Positions 46,229 to 57,678 of a DNA stretch of 64,000 nucleotides are shown here, one piece after another (positions within the stretch are counted from its first letter, which is position 1; each line of letters starts with the position of its first letter). Both the position numbers and the translations under genes were made by a program. The stretch lies in the NCBI GenBank assembly GCA_949710005.1, contig OX453273.1, positions 34,034,750 to 34,098,749 on the forward strand, written 5' to 3'. A model generated the notes under the pieces. It was not told the origin of the DNA and made no database searches. It saw only the letters and a list, made by a program, of their open reading frames with translations. Source of the stretch: Ricordea florida. Its lineage: Eukaryota > Cnidaria > Anthozoa > Corallimorpharia > Ricordeidae.

Positions 46229-46586
46229 CTACCACCACCATTACATACACCACCACCACCACATATACCATTACTACCACCACCACCACCTCAACCACCA
46301 CATACACTAACACCCCCACCACCATTACAACCCGCCACCACCACATACGCCTCCACCACCACCGCCACATACACTTCCACCACCACCACCTAACACCACC
46401 TCCACATACACCACCACCACCGCCACATACACCACCACCACCGCCACATACACCTCCACCACCAGCGCCACCGCCACATACACCACCACCACCACCACCA
46501 CCACCGCCACATACACTTCCACCACCACCACCACCACCTCCAAATACACCACCACCACCACCTCCGCCACGTACACCACCACCATA
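46229..46586. repeat. (ACC)n / (CACATA)n microsatellite
   Basis: Long run of ACCACC and CACATAC units. Long Val/Gly-rich minus-strand frames here are artefacts. Confidence 0.97.
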
Positions 46587-47114
46587 GACACCTATACTAC
46601 TTACACTCGTACACTACAATGATAACTCGTGGGCGACATCTCTGTAGGGGCAATTAGCCATAGATTGCGGCCGGAAAAATAAAAAAAAGTTGTCATCTGC
46701 TCATGATAAACACACGGCATTTGCGGATTGAGGCTAAATCTTTGACCGTTAAGTCAAAAAGTCTGTCGCCCGTTGAGACAAACTCTGTCGCCCGAGGAGG
46801 CATTGTTACACATTTATGTAATTACCATATCATTGCACGGACCTTTGTACACTTCACATTGCTACACAACTATGTAATTACCCTATTATTGCATGGGCCT
46901 TTGCACACTTTGTACATATAGTGATTGCAACATATTAAAGATTCAGTTTTAGGATTGCAACAGTGAGGTTAACAGCATAACAGTCGACCTTCGAGTGGAA
47001 ATATCATTCGCTTATTCTGGCAAAATATTCGACCGTTGTATCGAAATGATCGTCGGTGGTCTCGACATGCGATAGGTATGTCAAGTTGTTTGTACAAGAC
47101 ATAACCACAAATGA

Positions 47115-47294
47115 AAGTTCTACGTCGCAGTTTTTCACAACGAACTGCAAAAACTCTTGAATCAAGCAAATCACAAGGAACTCCATCCAGCCCTAACTGA
47201 AGACGAAATCGCCGAAATTCTTCTGGAGGCAGACAAGATTAACGTGACATACCATTTGGCAGATGGAAAACTCGTCCATGTCAACAGCCAATAA
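47115..47294 (+). CDS. coding-like fragment, 59 residues, family unknown
   Basis: The open frame after a TGA reads FHNELQKLLNQANHKELHPA, then EDEIAEILLEADKINVTYHL and ends GKLVHVNSQ before TAA. Balanced composition and a plausible helical amphipathic pattern suggest a last exon or a retroelement fragment. No start or acceptor is clear. A second frame at 46983-47074 (VEISFAYSGKIFDRCIEM) looks similar. Confidence 0.25.
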   Translation, partial: KFYVAVFHNELQKLLNQANHKELHPALTEDEIAEILLEADKINVTYHLADGKLVHVNSQ

Positions 47295-47969
47295 GTGTGA
47301 CATTAATACATATCATCAGCTGAATATTTCAACAAGAAAATTTTAAACTGTTTTATTCCCATGATGAACTGGACTTCTTTGTCGTTATTACTTTCATAAA
47401 TTCAATTTTACTTGTAATATCTGAGAATTGTTTATATCAAGGGCTAACAGCCTGAGTTAAAGCTACAATTACAACAACAATTTATGCAACTGTTTTGTTC
47501 CCAGAATGAACTGGACTTTTTTGTTATTACCTTCTTCAAGTCACTTTTACCTTAAATATCTGAGAATTGTTTATACCAAGATCTTACAGTTACAATTATG
47601 CTTAAATGTCATCATGAATGTATTAATTCAATTGTTCATTCTTTTCTAATACCGATCTTGCAGTTTTAATTGTGTCCACCCAGTATTTCAGACCCTTCAC
47701 ACCACATACACTTCTCTTGAACTCAGAACTTCCCTTTGAAAATAACACGATAATTGTAGAAATATTCTAAAACACGCTTCGAAAACATACCAAAGCGTTA
47801 GAGCCTAAATAAACAGTTGCCACCATATCTCCTTCCAAATAGCACCATCTTTTTACTACGGGAATATCCAGAGGACCTTGAACTAACCTAATTTTCTGCT
47901 TACCCCACCTCTATTCCAAACCACTTCCCCTCGCCAGCACTCACTTTCATATTGAAATTTCTAGTTATA

Positions 47970-48549
47970 TTTTATATTTTACAATATATACTGTTGGGAT
48001 AATTTTTCCGAAGAATTCTCAATGTTTTTGAAGTCGTTCCACTCGCTTTCCGTTCCAAGTCGTTTTGCCAAATTTTGTTGGCCAATTTCGTTATGTAATC
48101 GCTCTCTCACGTCCTGTATACCTAAAACGAGTCTGTTTCTATCGATACCAAATTCAATTTCCAATCTAACTTGATGGTATTCTGGTCCTTTTCCTTGCTA
48201 TTTCCTTTGCCTTTTTTGAGCTAGCAGTTGTTGTCTTTGCTGCGATGTCTCTTGTTATCGTCCATACCGTCGTTTCTAAATCTCTGCTTTGAGTCGCCGC
48301 TTCCCGTGTGCCGATATTTGCGGCATTCAAGCTTACTCGACGACGACCTCTCACCACTCTTTCTAGTATATGTCGGAGACCTTCTTGCTAGGGTGTACTT
48401 CCAAGACGAGTGAAATCGGTTTCCACAAAATTCACTTTATTTTCAAAACATCATTCAAGGAATTCGTAATGGCGGAAATTCATATGGAGTAATGTGAGCC
48501 ACGTGGTCTGACCGAAAGCGACACGATTAGTAACCTCGCTTCGCGAGGA
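47970..48549 (-). mobile_element. 5' fragment of a second Helitron
   Basis: Minus strand from 48549: TCCTCGCGAAGCGAGG, then GGTTACTAATCGTGTCG and GGTCAGACCACGTGGCTC, all as in the 11763 Helitron. Further on, CGATTTCACTCGTC and pieces of the N-terminal repeat region follow (RERLHNEIGQQNLAKRLGTE). The coding part is broken into short frames and ends at about 47970. Rep and helicase are absent and no convincing 3' end is seen. Confidence 0.8.
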
Positions 48550-48669
48550 AATATTTGCCGGAGAAGCGAAGCTTCGAGGACAAATATGCTAGTTTTAAGA
48601 ACATCGAATTTCCAAGGGGGAACTATCGGACCGACAGTTCCGAGACAGAAACGCTCTATTGTCTTTATT

Positions 48670-48972
48670 GTTCACCACTAAATTTTCTTTCGCGTGCCAG
48701 TTGAAAAACAGTCAAAACCCACTAATTGCAGATCAATCAAATATGTATCCATACGCACAGCCTGAAATTTCAATAATTCGCAACGTACATTGCTAAAAAA
48801 TACGGTATAACAGTCAGAAAATTCACATTTTCATGGACGGGCACTATCCATCCGGGTATTTTCCTCGGAAGGGCGCTATGCGCTGATAGTGTGTCTCCGC
48901 CAACGAACACTATCGCGTCACGTGATCAATTTAAACCAGATCTAGAGAATATGAGAAAATTTAGTGGTGAAC
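48670..48972. mobile_element. inverted-repeat element, 303 bp
   Basis: GTTCACCACTAAATTTTCT at the left and AGAAAATTTAGTGGTGAAC at the right. No coding content and no clear duplication. Confidence 0.75.
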
Positions 48973-49747
48973 TATAATCTGTGATAGATGGTGAGTAGCG
49001 TAGCAGTGTGCCCTTGTTAACAAAATGGCGGCCGCTTCTTCACATTTTCGAAGTGTCCGTGAAAAGGATTTGGACAGTTTACTGGTCGAGGCTGTTCCAG
49101 AAAAGACAAAGTTTTGAACGACTAGTAGATTTACACTAAAACAATTAGATTATTCGCTCTCGATTTCTATGCGTGATAGTTGACGAGGGCGAAGCCAAAT
49201 GGCTCACTTTGGCATTGAAAATAGCTACTTTCCAAAATAAATGCTGTATCACAAAGCATGCGGAGCTTATCACAACGCTTAAACGAGTGTCGCGTTATTG
49301 GTTCTTTCCTAACTCAATGCTCTTCTTAATTATCTGCACAAAACATGTTTGATTTCTCTTCTCTGCAGGGTGAGACGAATATGAAAAGATCAGGTTGCCC
49401 CTCGGGCAAGCTGTTACTTGAGGTTACTAGCCCGAAGTCATTCCACTAACCCCGGGCTATCGGACGGCACTTTCGTCGCGCCGTGTCTCTGGGAACTGTG
49501 AATCGTCGCCTCGCTATGAGAGGCATTTCCAGCAAATCAATTCAACCACCTTATCCACAATGAAACAGAAATTACAGGAGTGATGTAGTATGGACGAACT
49601 GCTGTCGCAGTAACTGAAACTGAAGGGAAACAGACTTTATTTTAACGAATTGCACCATATAAAATACCTTCAATGTACATGACTAGGTAGAGTGGAGTGA
49701 GTGAATGGTGCGGCGGCGGAGCGAAAACCGAAGGTCTAACGATCGCG
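48973..49747. other. no gene recognised
   Basis: A short frame at 49025-49117 (MAAASSHFRSVREKDLDSLL, stop after 30 residues) resembles the start of a protein but has no continuation. The rest shows no structure I can name. Confidence 0.4.
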
Positions 49748-49759
49748 GTTAAATACACT

Positions 49760-49982
49760 AGGGAGCTTAAGCACGCGCGTTTTTGAGACGCGGACGGCAA
49801 CCGGAAGTGAGCTGTTTCCCCTTTTAACTTATCTTCACACAACCACATTTACATTGATTAGTATCTTTTCTCCATTAGAGATGATCACTATAAAAATCTG
49901 GGAGACACCACTGTCCTGGCACGCGTAATGTTCTCTTCCGGTTGCCGTCCGCGTCTCAAAAACGCGCGTGCTTAAGCTCCCT
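49760..49982. mobile_element. miniature element with 48-bp perfect inverted repeats, TSD ACT
   Basis: Left AGGGAGCTTAAGCACGCGCG, right CGCGCGTGCTTAAGCTCCCT; the arms match without mismatch for about 48 bp. ACT flanks both ends and occurs once in copy A (8375-8377). Perfect arms suggest recent insertion. Confidence 0.93.
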
Positions 49983-50215
49983 ACTGCCTCACCATCGGTT
50001 GTCAAGAATAATTACAACTTGAGGCTTCACAATCACGAGGAAACTGAATATAATTATCTAGTAAAAATTCTCCATACTAACATATACATGTAAGGAAGTG
50101 CACAGTATGTCAAGCCCTAACGAGAACTGCATTCAAATCTTGGGAGTAAAAGGGTTAACGTTACATGTCTGCAGTGCTCTAAAGACATTCAGTGTAACTG
50201 TAAAAGACTGCTAAC

Positions 50216-50527
50216 CATGAATAGTCGTTTCTCCTGTCACATTGTATGGCTTGATATTCCGCAGCTTTATTTGTAGGAGACACAAGTAAGTGCCTCCGTC
50301 TCTAACGTTGATCTCTTTCAATTCAAGGGGGCCAACAGTGTCGTCTGGGTTAGATGGATCAGGATCTCGCACAGTCTGCAAAATTTCACCATCTCTATAC
50401 CAGGAAATTCTGGTGAGAACGGTGGAAAAAGTGTTTCCTCTTTCAGTCATATTACATGTAAGAGTAATGTCATCATTGCGGCTTACTGGTCCAGGTTCAG
50501 AAACAACAAGAGTTGGGATCTCTGATT
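50216..50527 (-). pseudogene. duplicated Ig2 exon
   Basis: Same 312-nt length, frame and splice sites as 8601-8912. A few replacements only (for example WYKDG to WYRDG, a shifted Pro/Ser near the start). All Ig core residues are kept. No leader, Ig3 or transmembrane exons lie in the right order near it, so it is probably a remnant. Confidence 0.85.
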
Positions 50528-52009
50528 CTGAAAAGACAAATGACCACGCAAAAATATACACAAAAAAATCTGTGATTCTGAAAAAATGTATACATGTAAT
50601 TCTGATGAGCAGTAAAGAATTGCACTGTATTTGAAGTAGCTATCACATAACAACTTTTTGACACACATTAAGCCTTTAGTACAACTGTTTCTTTTTTGTG
50701 AATATCAAAGACAAATTGTTTTGCAATCAGTAAAATTAATGATAGAGAGTAAAATATTCTATTACTATTCTTGCACAAACCTCTCACAACTACCGGTATG
50801 TACATGGCATAATTATTGCCTAGTACCTAAAAGGGTAGGTACTGGGCAATCATCTAGAGTATAGCCATTGCTGAAATATAGGTTATTCAAAAAAATACAC
50901 AAGAGTATTGCAATTTTAGAGCATGAGGGGGTTTATGCTGATATCTACAATCTTGCTTAACATTTCATAATAAATTATATCTATTATTAAAATAATAATA
51001 ATATTAACCATGTGGGGGAAAACAGGTTCCTTCTATTGAATGTGTGTCCCTCTAGCTCAGTTTGCTGGGTTAAAACCCAAGATCTTTTTAATGTCATGAT
51101 CAAGATACATGTAGCTGTTCGGGTCTTTTAGGAATTTGTATCCCTGATTCAACAGATTTTCTTAGAATAATCTTGGTGGTTAATAGTTAGCCCTAACTCG
51201 ATCTTCAAAGACAGGATTGTTATGCTGACATAGACACTCCTATTAATCAAATTAAACACGGAACATGCCAATTAAAGGTAATGTAATATCTTATTTATTT
51301 ACTTGCTACAGGTATGTTGTATCATTCCTATAATTGTCTCTCTTTTCTCGTAAATTGTTGTAAATTTAAATCTGTTTTATGTGTAAGTATTGTGACATGT
51401 ATGAAGTGTTTCTACACTGCCTGTCTCGAACAGCACTTGCTAATTAATCTCAAGGTAGTGCATACGTGATATTTATTGCTCTAATGCTAATAATAAAGTA
51501 GAAAGTACAGTAGAACTCCAACAGACTCACTACTGTATACTGGACATGTGCTATAATAATTGTTTCTTTTCTGGCCAAAAAATGACCATCACTTCTCTAC
51601 CAAAACTAAAGCAACAACAACATCATTTTATTTACTTGAGATAGAAAAATTTGATACAATGATAATCCTGGATAACCCGCAGGACCTAGCAGGGCTAATC
51701 TAGGCGGGTTGCACTTTTAAATCAGACGTCGAAGAAAAGACAGAGAAACAAAGAAAGAAAGTGAACAATTAATTACAATAAAATAATTACTACATATAAT
51801 TATTACAAGAATCAAGGACTCTTCTATTCATTCTGTTTTAATTCTGTATAAGCACACACAAGTTCACAAATATTATAATGTACATTGTACTTGTACTATT
51901 CACTCATATCACTGACTCAAGACATCGATTAGCTTTCCCTTAATCTTACTCAGGACTCGAAAAAAATCCCGTCCAGTTGTCCAGGACAAGACAGTAGATT
52001 TTCCCTTTA

Positions 52010-52095
52010 GCAGGCCTTCTGATAGGGTGAGATAAAAAATAGCAAATTATGCTTCAAATGAATATGAAATCGACGGTGAAAAAGTCTTATTAGCC

Positions 52096-52138
<43 letters not shown>

Positions 52139-52287
52139 GAATTCCAAAGAAACTTATTGATTCATATTTTCTTTTATGAAATTGTTGAGCGTTATTTTTT
52201 GAAGTATGCGATTTTTCATGAATTGTGCGATCGGATGCGATTTAGGTCGATTGTGCGAAATCACACCATCGCGTAATACTGGCCTGC
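52010..52287. mobile_element. TIR element, 278 bp, TSD TTTA
   Basis: GCAGGCCTTCTGATAGGG at the left and TACTGGCCTGC at the right; TTTA on both sides. Copy A has the uninterrupted site (CCCTTAGGCAAA, about 20628). Shares its start with the 22062 element. Confidence 0.78.
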
Positions 52288-53008
52288 TTTAGGCAAATAA
52301 AATTCTCTCCTTACTTGCCCTGCAGGCAAGAGCCCAGGCAAGCTGTTTGCCGACTAAATTTTTGATGACGATTTTGAAAAGAAAGGGTAAATTTTAGGCT
52401 CCAGGGTAAGTGTTTAGTTGAAGCTTAATGAAAATTTATAGCGTTTTGTTGAATGCGTGACGCACGTACGCTCACCGGTCAGAAGTTGTTGCCTAGCATG
52501 TGATTAAAATCTGGCCCAGGGCACGAAAACGCCATGTTTATTTCTTAAATTTTAGCAATTGTACAAAAGTTAACTCAACATTGTGTTCCTGGAAGTTGAC
52601 TTAAAATAGTCTTTCTTTCATACGAAGACATTTTCCCTAAAATTCAACCAAATGAAAAAGTATGCACTTGCTGTCTTTTCAAATTTGACACTGTGCCTGT
52701 ATCAAAACTGAAGTGGGAAAGTGAATGGAGCTAGACAAGTTGCAAGTGAACATTCAAGGAGTCGAACACGACCTATGACGAATTGAAAAAATTGATTCGA
52801 GATGGGTTTATTACATTGAAACATGCCTGTAGTATGACTTGGGACCACAAATTATTAATGAGTTTGAAAACTTGGACAAGCAAGGAAGTGCCCTGGGCAA
52901 GCAAAATTTGAGAGGTGTTCAAATATTTTTTAACCCGTTACTGTGACACAACTTGCATTATCGACTTGTTTGATACGAGTACATTTTCTGCACATTTTTA
53001 GTACTTAC

Positions 53009-53161
53009 TTGTTATAACATTGACACTGAAGCCATGTCTAAACATGTCAACATTATCAGCAAAGGCGTGACACTCATACCGTCCCAATGTGCCATAAATG
53101 CTGTCATCTTCCGTTGTTACATTCGCGATATACATTGTCATAAAGAGTCTGCTGCCATCCT
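53009..53161 (-). pseudogene. duplicated second half of Ig1
   Basis: 153 nt with intact GT-AG signals, matching 21409-21561 with some changes (MTMYIANVTTEDD, GHYECHAFADNVDMF). The Ig Tyr-x-Cys is kept. The Ig1a exon that should precede it is missing. Confidence 0.85.
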
Positions 53162-54296
53162 CTAAAGAAAACAAAGAAGTTTAAATGCATGCAAGGTGTC
53201 AATTGCACAATATTTATCTGGCAACTATTCTCTGAAAACAAGGCGAATACTGGCATAATATTTTCCGACCTACAAAGCAGCATGATACAGTATATAATTC
53301 TTTTCTAACGCCATCTATTTGACAAGATTGTAGAGCTAACAATAATATTGTTTTAGCATATAATTATTAAACAATAATACAACAGTGACACCTCTCAGAA
53401 ACAGCTGTAAAGTGACAATAAATGCCAGTCATTTCTTTACTTTGGCCACAACGCACTGACACAAGGATTTTCCAGAAGCCCCAGCACTTACAGTACATGT
53501 AACCACCCTCATACAAGGTGAATAGTGTTGAATATCCCAAAATTAATGGCAAGCCAATCAGATTAATCAAAATGCCAAGGTTGCTATGTCAGTACATGTA
53601 TATGTACAGTAAGGGAAATTGCATGAACATGAGTGCATTTTGTGATTTATGAGCATCAGTGATGTTATGAAAGTTCTCAAAATGGCATGAGCTGCTTTTG
53701 CGAGTGCAATTTGAGAAATTTCAAAACATTACAAAAGTGACCATAAAACAATCACAAAATGCAGGAGTGGTTCATACAATTTCCTGTTTATTATACACTG
53801 CATTCTTGACAGAATACAGAAATTTTCCTGAGGCTGTCACGGTACACTGTGCGTTCTGTAGACAAAACGCTTGGTTCTAAAATGCTCACATCTTATTTTT
53901 AACCAATGAATAACAACCTTTTGACAGGTAAATCAAACATGAAATCAAAGCATTTATTACATCATATAATTTTATAAAATACAGTACTTAAGCTTGAACT
54001 TCCAAGCTCTGAAAGAAAGTGTAAAAGGTTTGCATTTATCTTGTCTGTCAGCCATTTCGTTTTCAAATTTGGTGCTTCTGAGTTGTTTCCAAGGCAACTT
54101 TTGTATTGCACTCTAGAACCTAACTTGCACTCCTTAATCTATTAATTTTATGTATTCGTCATTGACCAATCAGAAACTAAAATAATTTTGTTAAGAAGTT
54201 CAAGGCGTTATTTTCATTTTTGGCAGGTTCAGGGCCTGGTCCTATTATTGGGTTAGGTCCGATCATAGTTAGTCCCCTCTACTAACTATGGTCCGA

Positions 54297-54402
54297 TTCA
54301 AACGTTGAACTTTTAATGTGCCGAATTTAATGCAAATTACCTAGAACAAAAGATTTTCTTAATTAGCATTAAATTTGGCACATGAAAAGTTTGACGTTTG
54401 AA
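54297..54402. mobile_element. palindromic miniature element
   Basis: TTCAAACGTTGAACTTTTAA and ATGTGCCGAATTTAATGC are mirrored by GCATTAAATTTGGCACAT and AAGTTTGACGTTTGAA. It lies in the copy B stretch 53650-54850, which has no counterpart in copy A and holds no gene. Confidence 0.75.
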
Positions 54403-56124
54403 ACAGGCCTTAGCCTATCAGGATTGCTGATATAAATCCACGACATATGATCCTTCTCACGTCATGGGTAATTGGAAATATTATGCAAAGTTAACTGCCA
54501 GAGAGGTGCTGTTAAGCTGTTTGACAACAAAATGTAAGCCATCTTGTCCTTTCGCACATATCGCCAACGTCCTCATGGACAAGTTTATAGTGAAAACGCC
54601 TGCTGTTCCTTCGTGTTCAACTTAACTGGGAAAACCAAATCACACCTTCTTTCAAATCTGACTTACAGAGAAAGAGAGGATATATGCGCCAAATACGTTC
54701 CACGTGGATGATGAACTGATGTTTTGTTCGTCGTGTAACATAGTAATCAATCATCTAAGAAAATCCGTTGTGTACTAACAAGCAAATTAAAGTTTTATCC
54801 CAATTGACTCATAATTGCTTATTTTTTGTTCCTTTATGAAAAAATTTTTGTTAGGGGAGCACAAAAGTGGTTTTCTTTCTCAGAATAGTCCTTTCTTATC
54901 GCACAATCTCCCTCGAAAATATCACACAATTTCTGATTTTTTATCGCACCCTATCAGATGGCCTGTACATGGCACTGTACTTGACCCTTTCACTCCCAAA
55001 CATGATCAGAATAGAACTTCTCCATAAAAGAACAGTGCAACGCGTGGCTAGTCGTTAATGAGAATCACAGAAATGATCAACTCAGACATCATGAATTAAT
55101 CTGACACCAAATTCTCCAAAGTAACTTATAATCAAATGTATGGCACTCACTGAAGAAAATTGCAACTCAGATCTTGGGAGTAAAAGGGTTAATACAGTAG
55201 GTACTAAATAACATGCATTGTATTCTGGACTTGGCATTGGTAATAAGCTGCTGACAACTGTTCAGCTTACATAAGAGAAAAGTACAACTATGATACTCTT
55301 TGCCGTACTTGTTCCTTATAATCAGTTCTGTGGGATGTTAAATAACCCACTCACTGTTCGAAAAGAGTAGGGGACGTAGTTCCCGGTGTGGTGGTCTGTG
55401 GTCTATCTCTTCCTCTGGTTTCATATGTCATGCACACGTACACATTTTCACAAGCACTTAGGAGCTCCTTGGTGTCACGTGTACATAAATAACGTACTGT
55501 ATTGTATTGCAAGACTCTACAGAACAGGGACACTGCTATTTTGGTTTTGTTAAATTTTGATTTGGGTTGCTTTGGCCAATTGACTTTTTCAAACCAAACC
55601 AAAATTACCCGGTAGGTTAAAGCAATCGAAAATGAATGAAAAGAAATCAAGGTTGCAGCTACTGTACTGTGCATGTATTGAGCTTGAAGAAACAGGCTTA
55701 AATCATTTTGTTCTGATTGTAAAATTAATGTACAGTAAGAGCTAAAACTGTTGGAAAAGTGTTTTACTGGGACACATCCCTGTTTCAGCCTAAGCCATTG
55801 TAGTTGAAATGGTTGATCTCACAGCAGCAGACACCCATATATGCAGTGTAAGACTTCAAGTCTGTAATGTGCATTCTCAGCTTGTCCAGATTCTATTTTT
55901 CCAAGTACCACACCTGGAAACTGATTGCCCCATTCTTTGAGCTTGTTGGCACTGTCCCACTTCACATTGTAAACAACATGAATTAATTTTGTAACAATGA
56001 CATGTCTGCCAATTGTGTTGAGCAGAGGTGGGTGCATGTATTTCCATGTAAGTATATGCTGCTCAGGCCAATTTGATTGGTTCATTTGGTTTCCCTTGAT
56101 TTTCCAATTATGGTACAGTACCGT

Positions 56125-57363
56125 GCAAAGGTAAGTTGACACTCGATACTCGGGAGAATAGAGTGCTTGTTGATTCAGTTGTTCTAATTTTCTAACAAGG
56201 ACTAGTGAGCAGCACAAAGGAGAACTTTGTAGTTGTAACTGTCAGTTTTAATTCCAACGCGTTTCGTCTCAAACGGAGACTTCTTCAGGGAATGAATGTT
56301 ACAACTTAGGGTAGCATATATATATATACATAAAATAACGCTACGTAATACACATGTGTTAGCGTGAAACTTCCCGTGGGAATGACTAATAGCAGATACA
56401 TGCTGTAGGCGTACGTACGTTACAAAAAACGCCTAAATTGCGGAATTGCGTGTTTTATATTTTGGGGGCAATACGATTAGCGTTGAAGTTTTGCTGATGA
56501 TGATCGAATCTTTGAGCCCGGTGTACCTTGTAAATCGAACTGAATTTCATTCGAACTTAATCGCACTCTCAAGAACCAAATTTTAGGCCGCGCGTGTCTG
56601 TGGTAGAGAAGTTGTAGGAGTATTCACATGACACAACTTCGTTCTACGTTGTGTCGCATATGCCAAGACGCGCGACAAATCGCACCGTCCAAACCGCACT
56701 TAATGTATCTTAATGTATCTTCGTGACGCAAGTCAAAAATTGTACTTGCCGAAACCGAAAACTGACTACCTGAAGCGTAGCTTCAGTTATAGCGGAGCTT
56801 CTCTTTGGAACGATCTTCCTGAGGATATCCGCACTACAACATCTCTACTTCAACTTCGGCAAATATGTAAACCAGTACATAGAAAACTATACTTGAGATG
56901 AATTTCTTCATTTTCTATTGTTAAACTGATATTTTTACCGTGTTTTAAATAAAGATTTCATTCATTCATTCATGTGCAATAAATGCAACATTTTAAAGTC
57001 GCAGGAGTTCAATCCTCCACACGATTCGTTCGACCAGTCTACAATTTACGATCCCCAAAATAACTCGTTTATATGAAGCAGCAAACTCGGTTATGCGGGT
57101 AGCGAACAATTAGCGAACTCGAACGTAGAGAACGTGATAAGTAGCGAAACCGGCGTAAAGCAACAAGCTCATTATTTTCTAGGAACCACTCAAGCGACAA
57201 GCTCATTATTTTCTAATTACAGAAAAGCACTCCCAAGACTTGATACTCCACTCGATCCTCGATTGCTGCGTCTCAATACTCGATACTTGATACTCGCAAG
57301 TATCGTGTATCAAGTATCGAGTCTCGATACTCGACTCGATACCAAGTGTCAACTTACCTTTGC
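56125..57363. mobile_element. 1.24-kb insertion with GCAAAGGTAAGTTGACACT ends
   Basis: GCAAAGGTAAGTTGACACT at the left and AGTGTCAACTTACCTTTGC at the right form perfect 19-bp arms, each followed inward by CTCGATACT-type repeats. Copy A (25340-25350) lacks it. It contains the 3' end of a LINE and an AACGCGTTTCGTCTCAAACG segment of the kind found near ends of Penelope-like or LINE elements, so it is composite. Confidence 0.75.
56713..56901 (+). pseudogene. C-terminal fragment of a LINE reverse transcriptase protein
   Basis: 62 residues including KRSFSYSGASLWNDLPEDIR, the conserved C-terminal block of L2/CR1-type LINE proteins. A (CATT)n tail at 56961-56974 marks the 3' end. Confidence 0.75.
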
Positions 57364-57421
57364 CTAGATTGAATGTGGACAAGCTGCATGTGGTTATAGT
57401 CATTCAAACACAGTTAAACAC

Positions 57422-57678
57422 AACCTCGTCCCCAGGGCTTTTCCCTTTGAAATTGGGATAGGCGGGAAAAGACCCTGGCATCGGCTGGTCACGTGATCCT
57501 TCATAAATATTCCAAGGCTCTAATTTATGCAACCTCTCCAATTGTTATTGGTGGTTGGAATTCCCCGCAAAAATACAAAAAGTCATAGTAATTTCGGCGG
57601 GCTGGTGACGCTAGTGTTGGGAAGTAATCAATCAAGTCTGTACAATCGAATACGTTTTCTGTGTTAAAAATCTCTTGT
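57422..57678. other. 5' flank of the ZAD gene, repeat-like start
   Basis: Homology to copy A ends at 57420, and the next sequence CCTCGTCCCCAGGGCTTTTCC with GGCGGGAAAAGACCCTGG looks like a transposon terminus with internal mirror symmetry. CCAATTGTTATTGG at 57538 could be a promoter element. Confidence 0.4.

Larger units (their letters stand above)
49748..57420. repeat. segmental duplication, copy B
   Basis: Homologous to 8368-25398 in the same orientation. It lacks the signal-peptide, Ig1a, Ig3, transmembrane and tail exons. Its own insertions are 49760-49982, 52010-52287, part of 53650-54850, and 56125-57363. The homology ends at 57420, just short of where Ig1a would lie. Confidence 0.9.

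Noticed and set aside
46140..46591. Val/Gly-rich minus-strand frames
   Set aside because: They read through an ACC/CACATA microsatellite.
49025..49117. First exon of an unknown gene (MAAASSHFRSV)
   Set aside because: Only 30 residues with a stop, no donor and no continuation; too little to call.
50216..53161. Independent second basigin-like gene
   Set aside because: Only two exons are present; leader, Ig1a, Ig3 and membrane exons are absent in the required order within the window.
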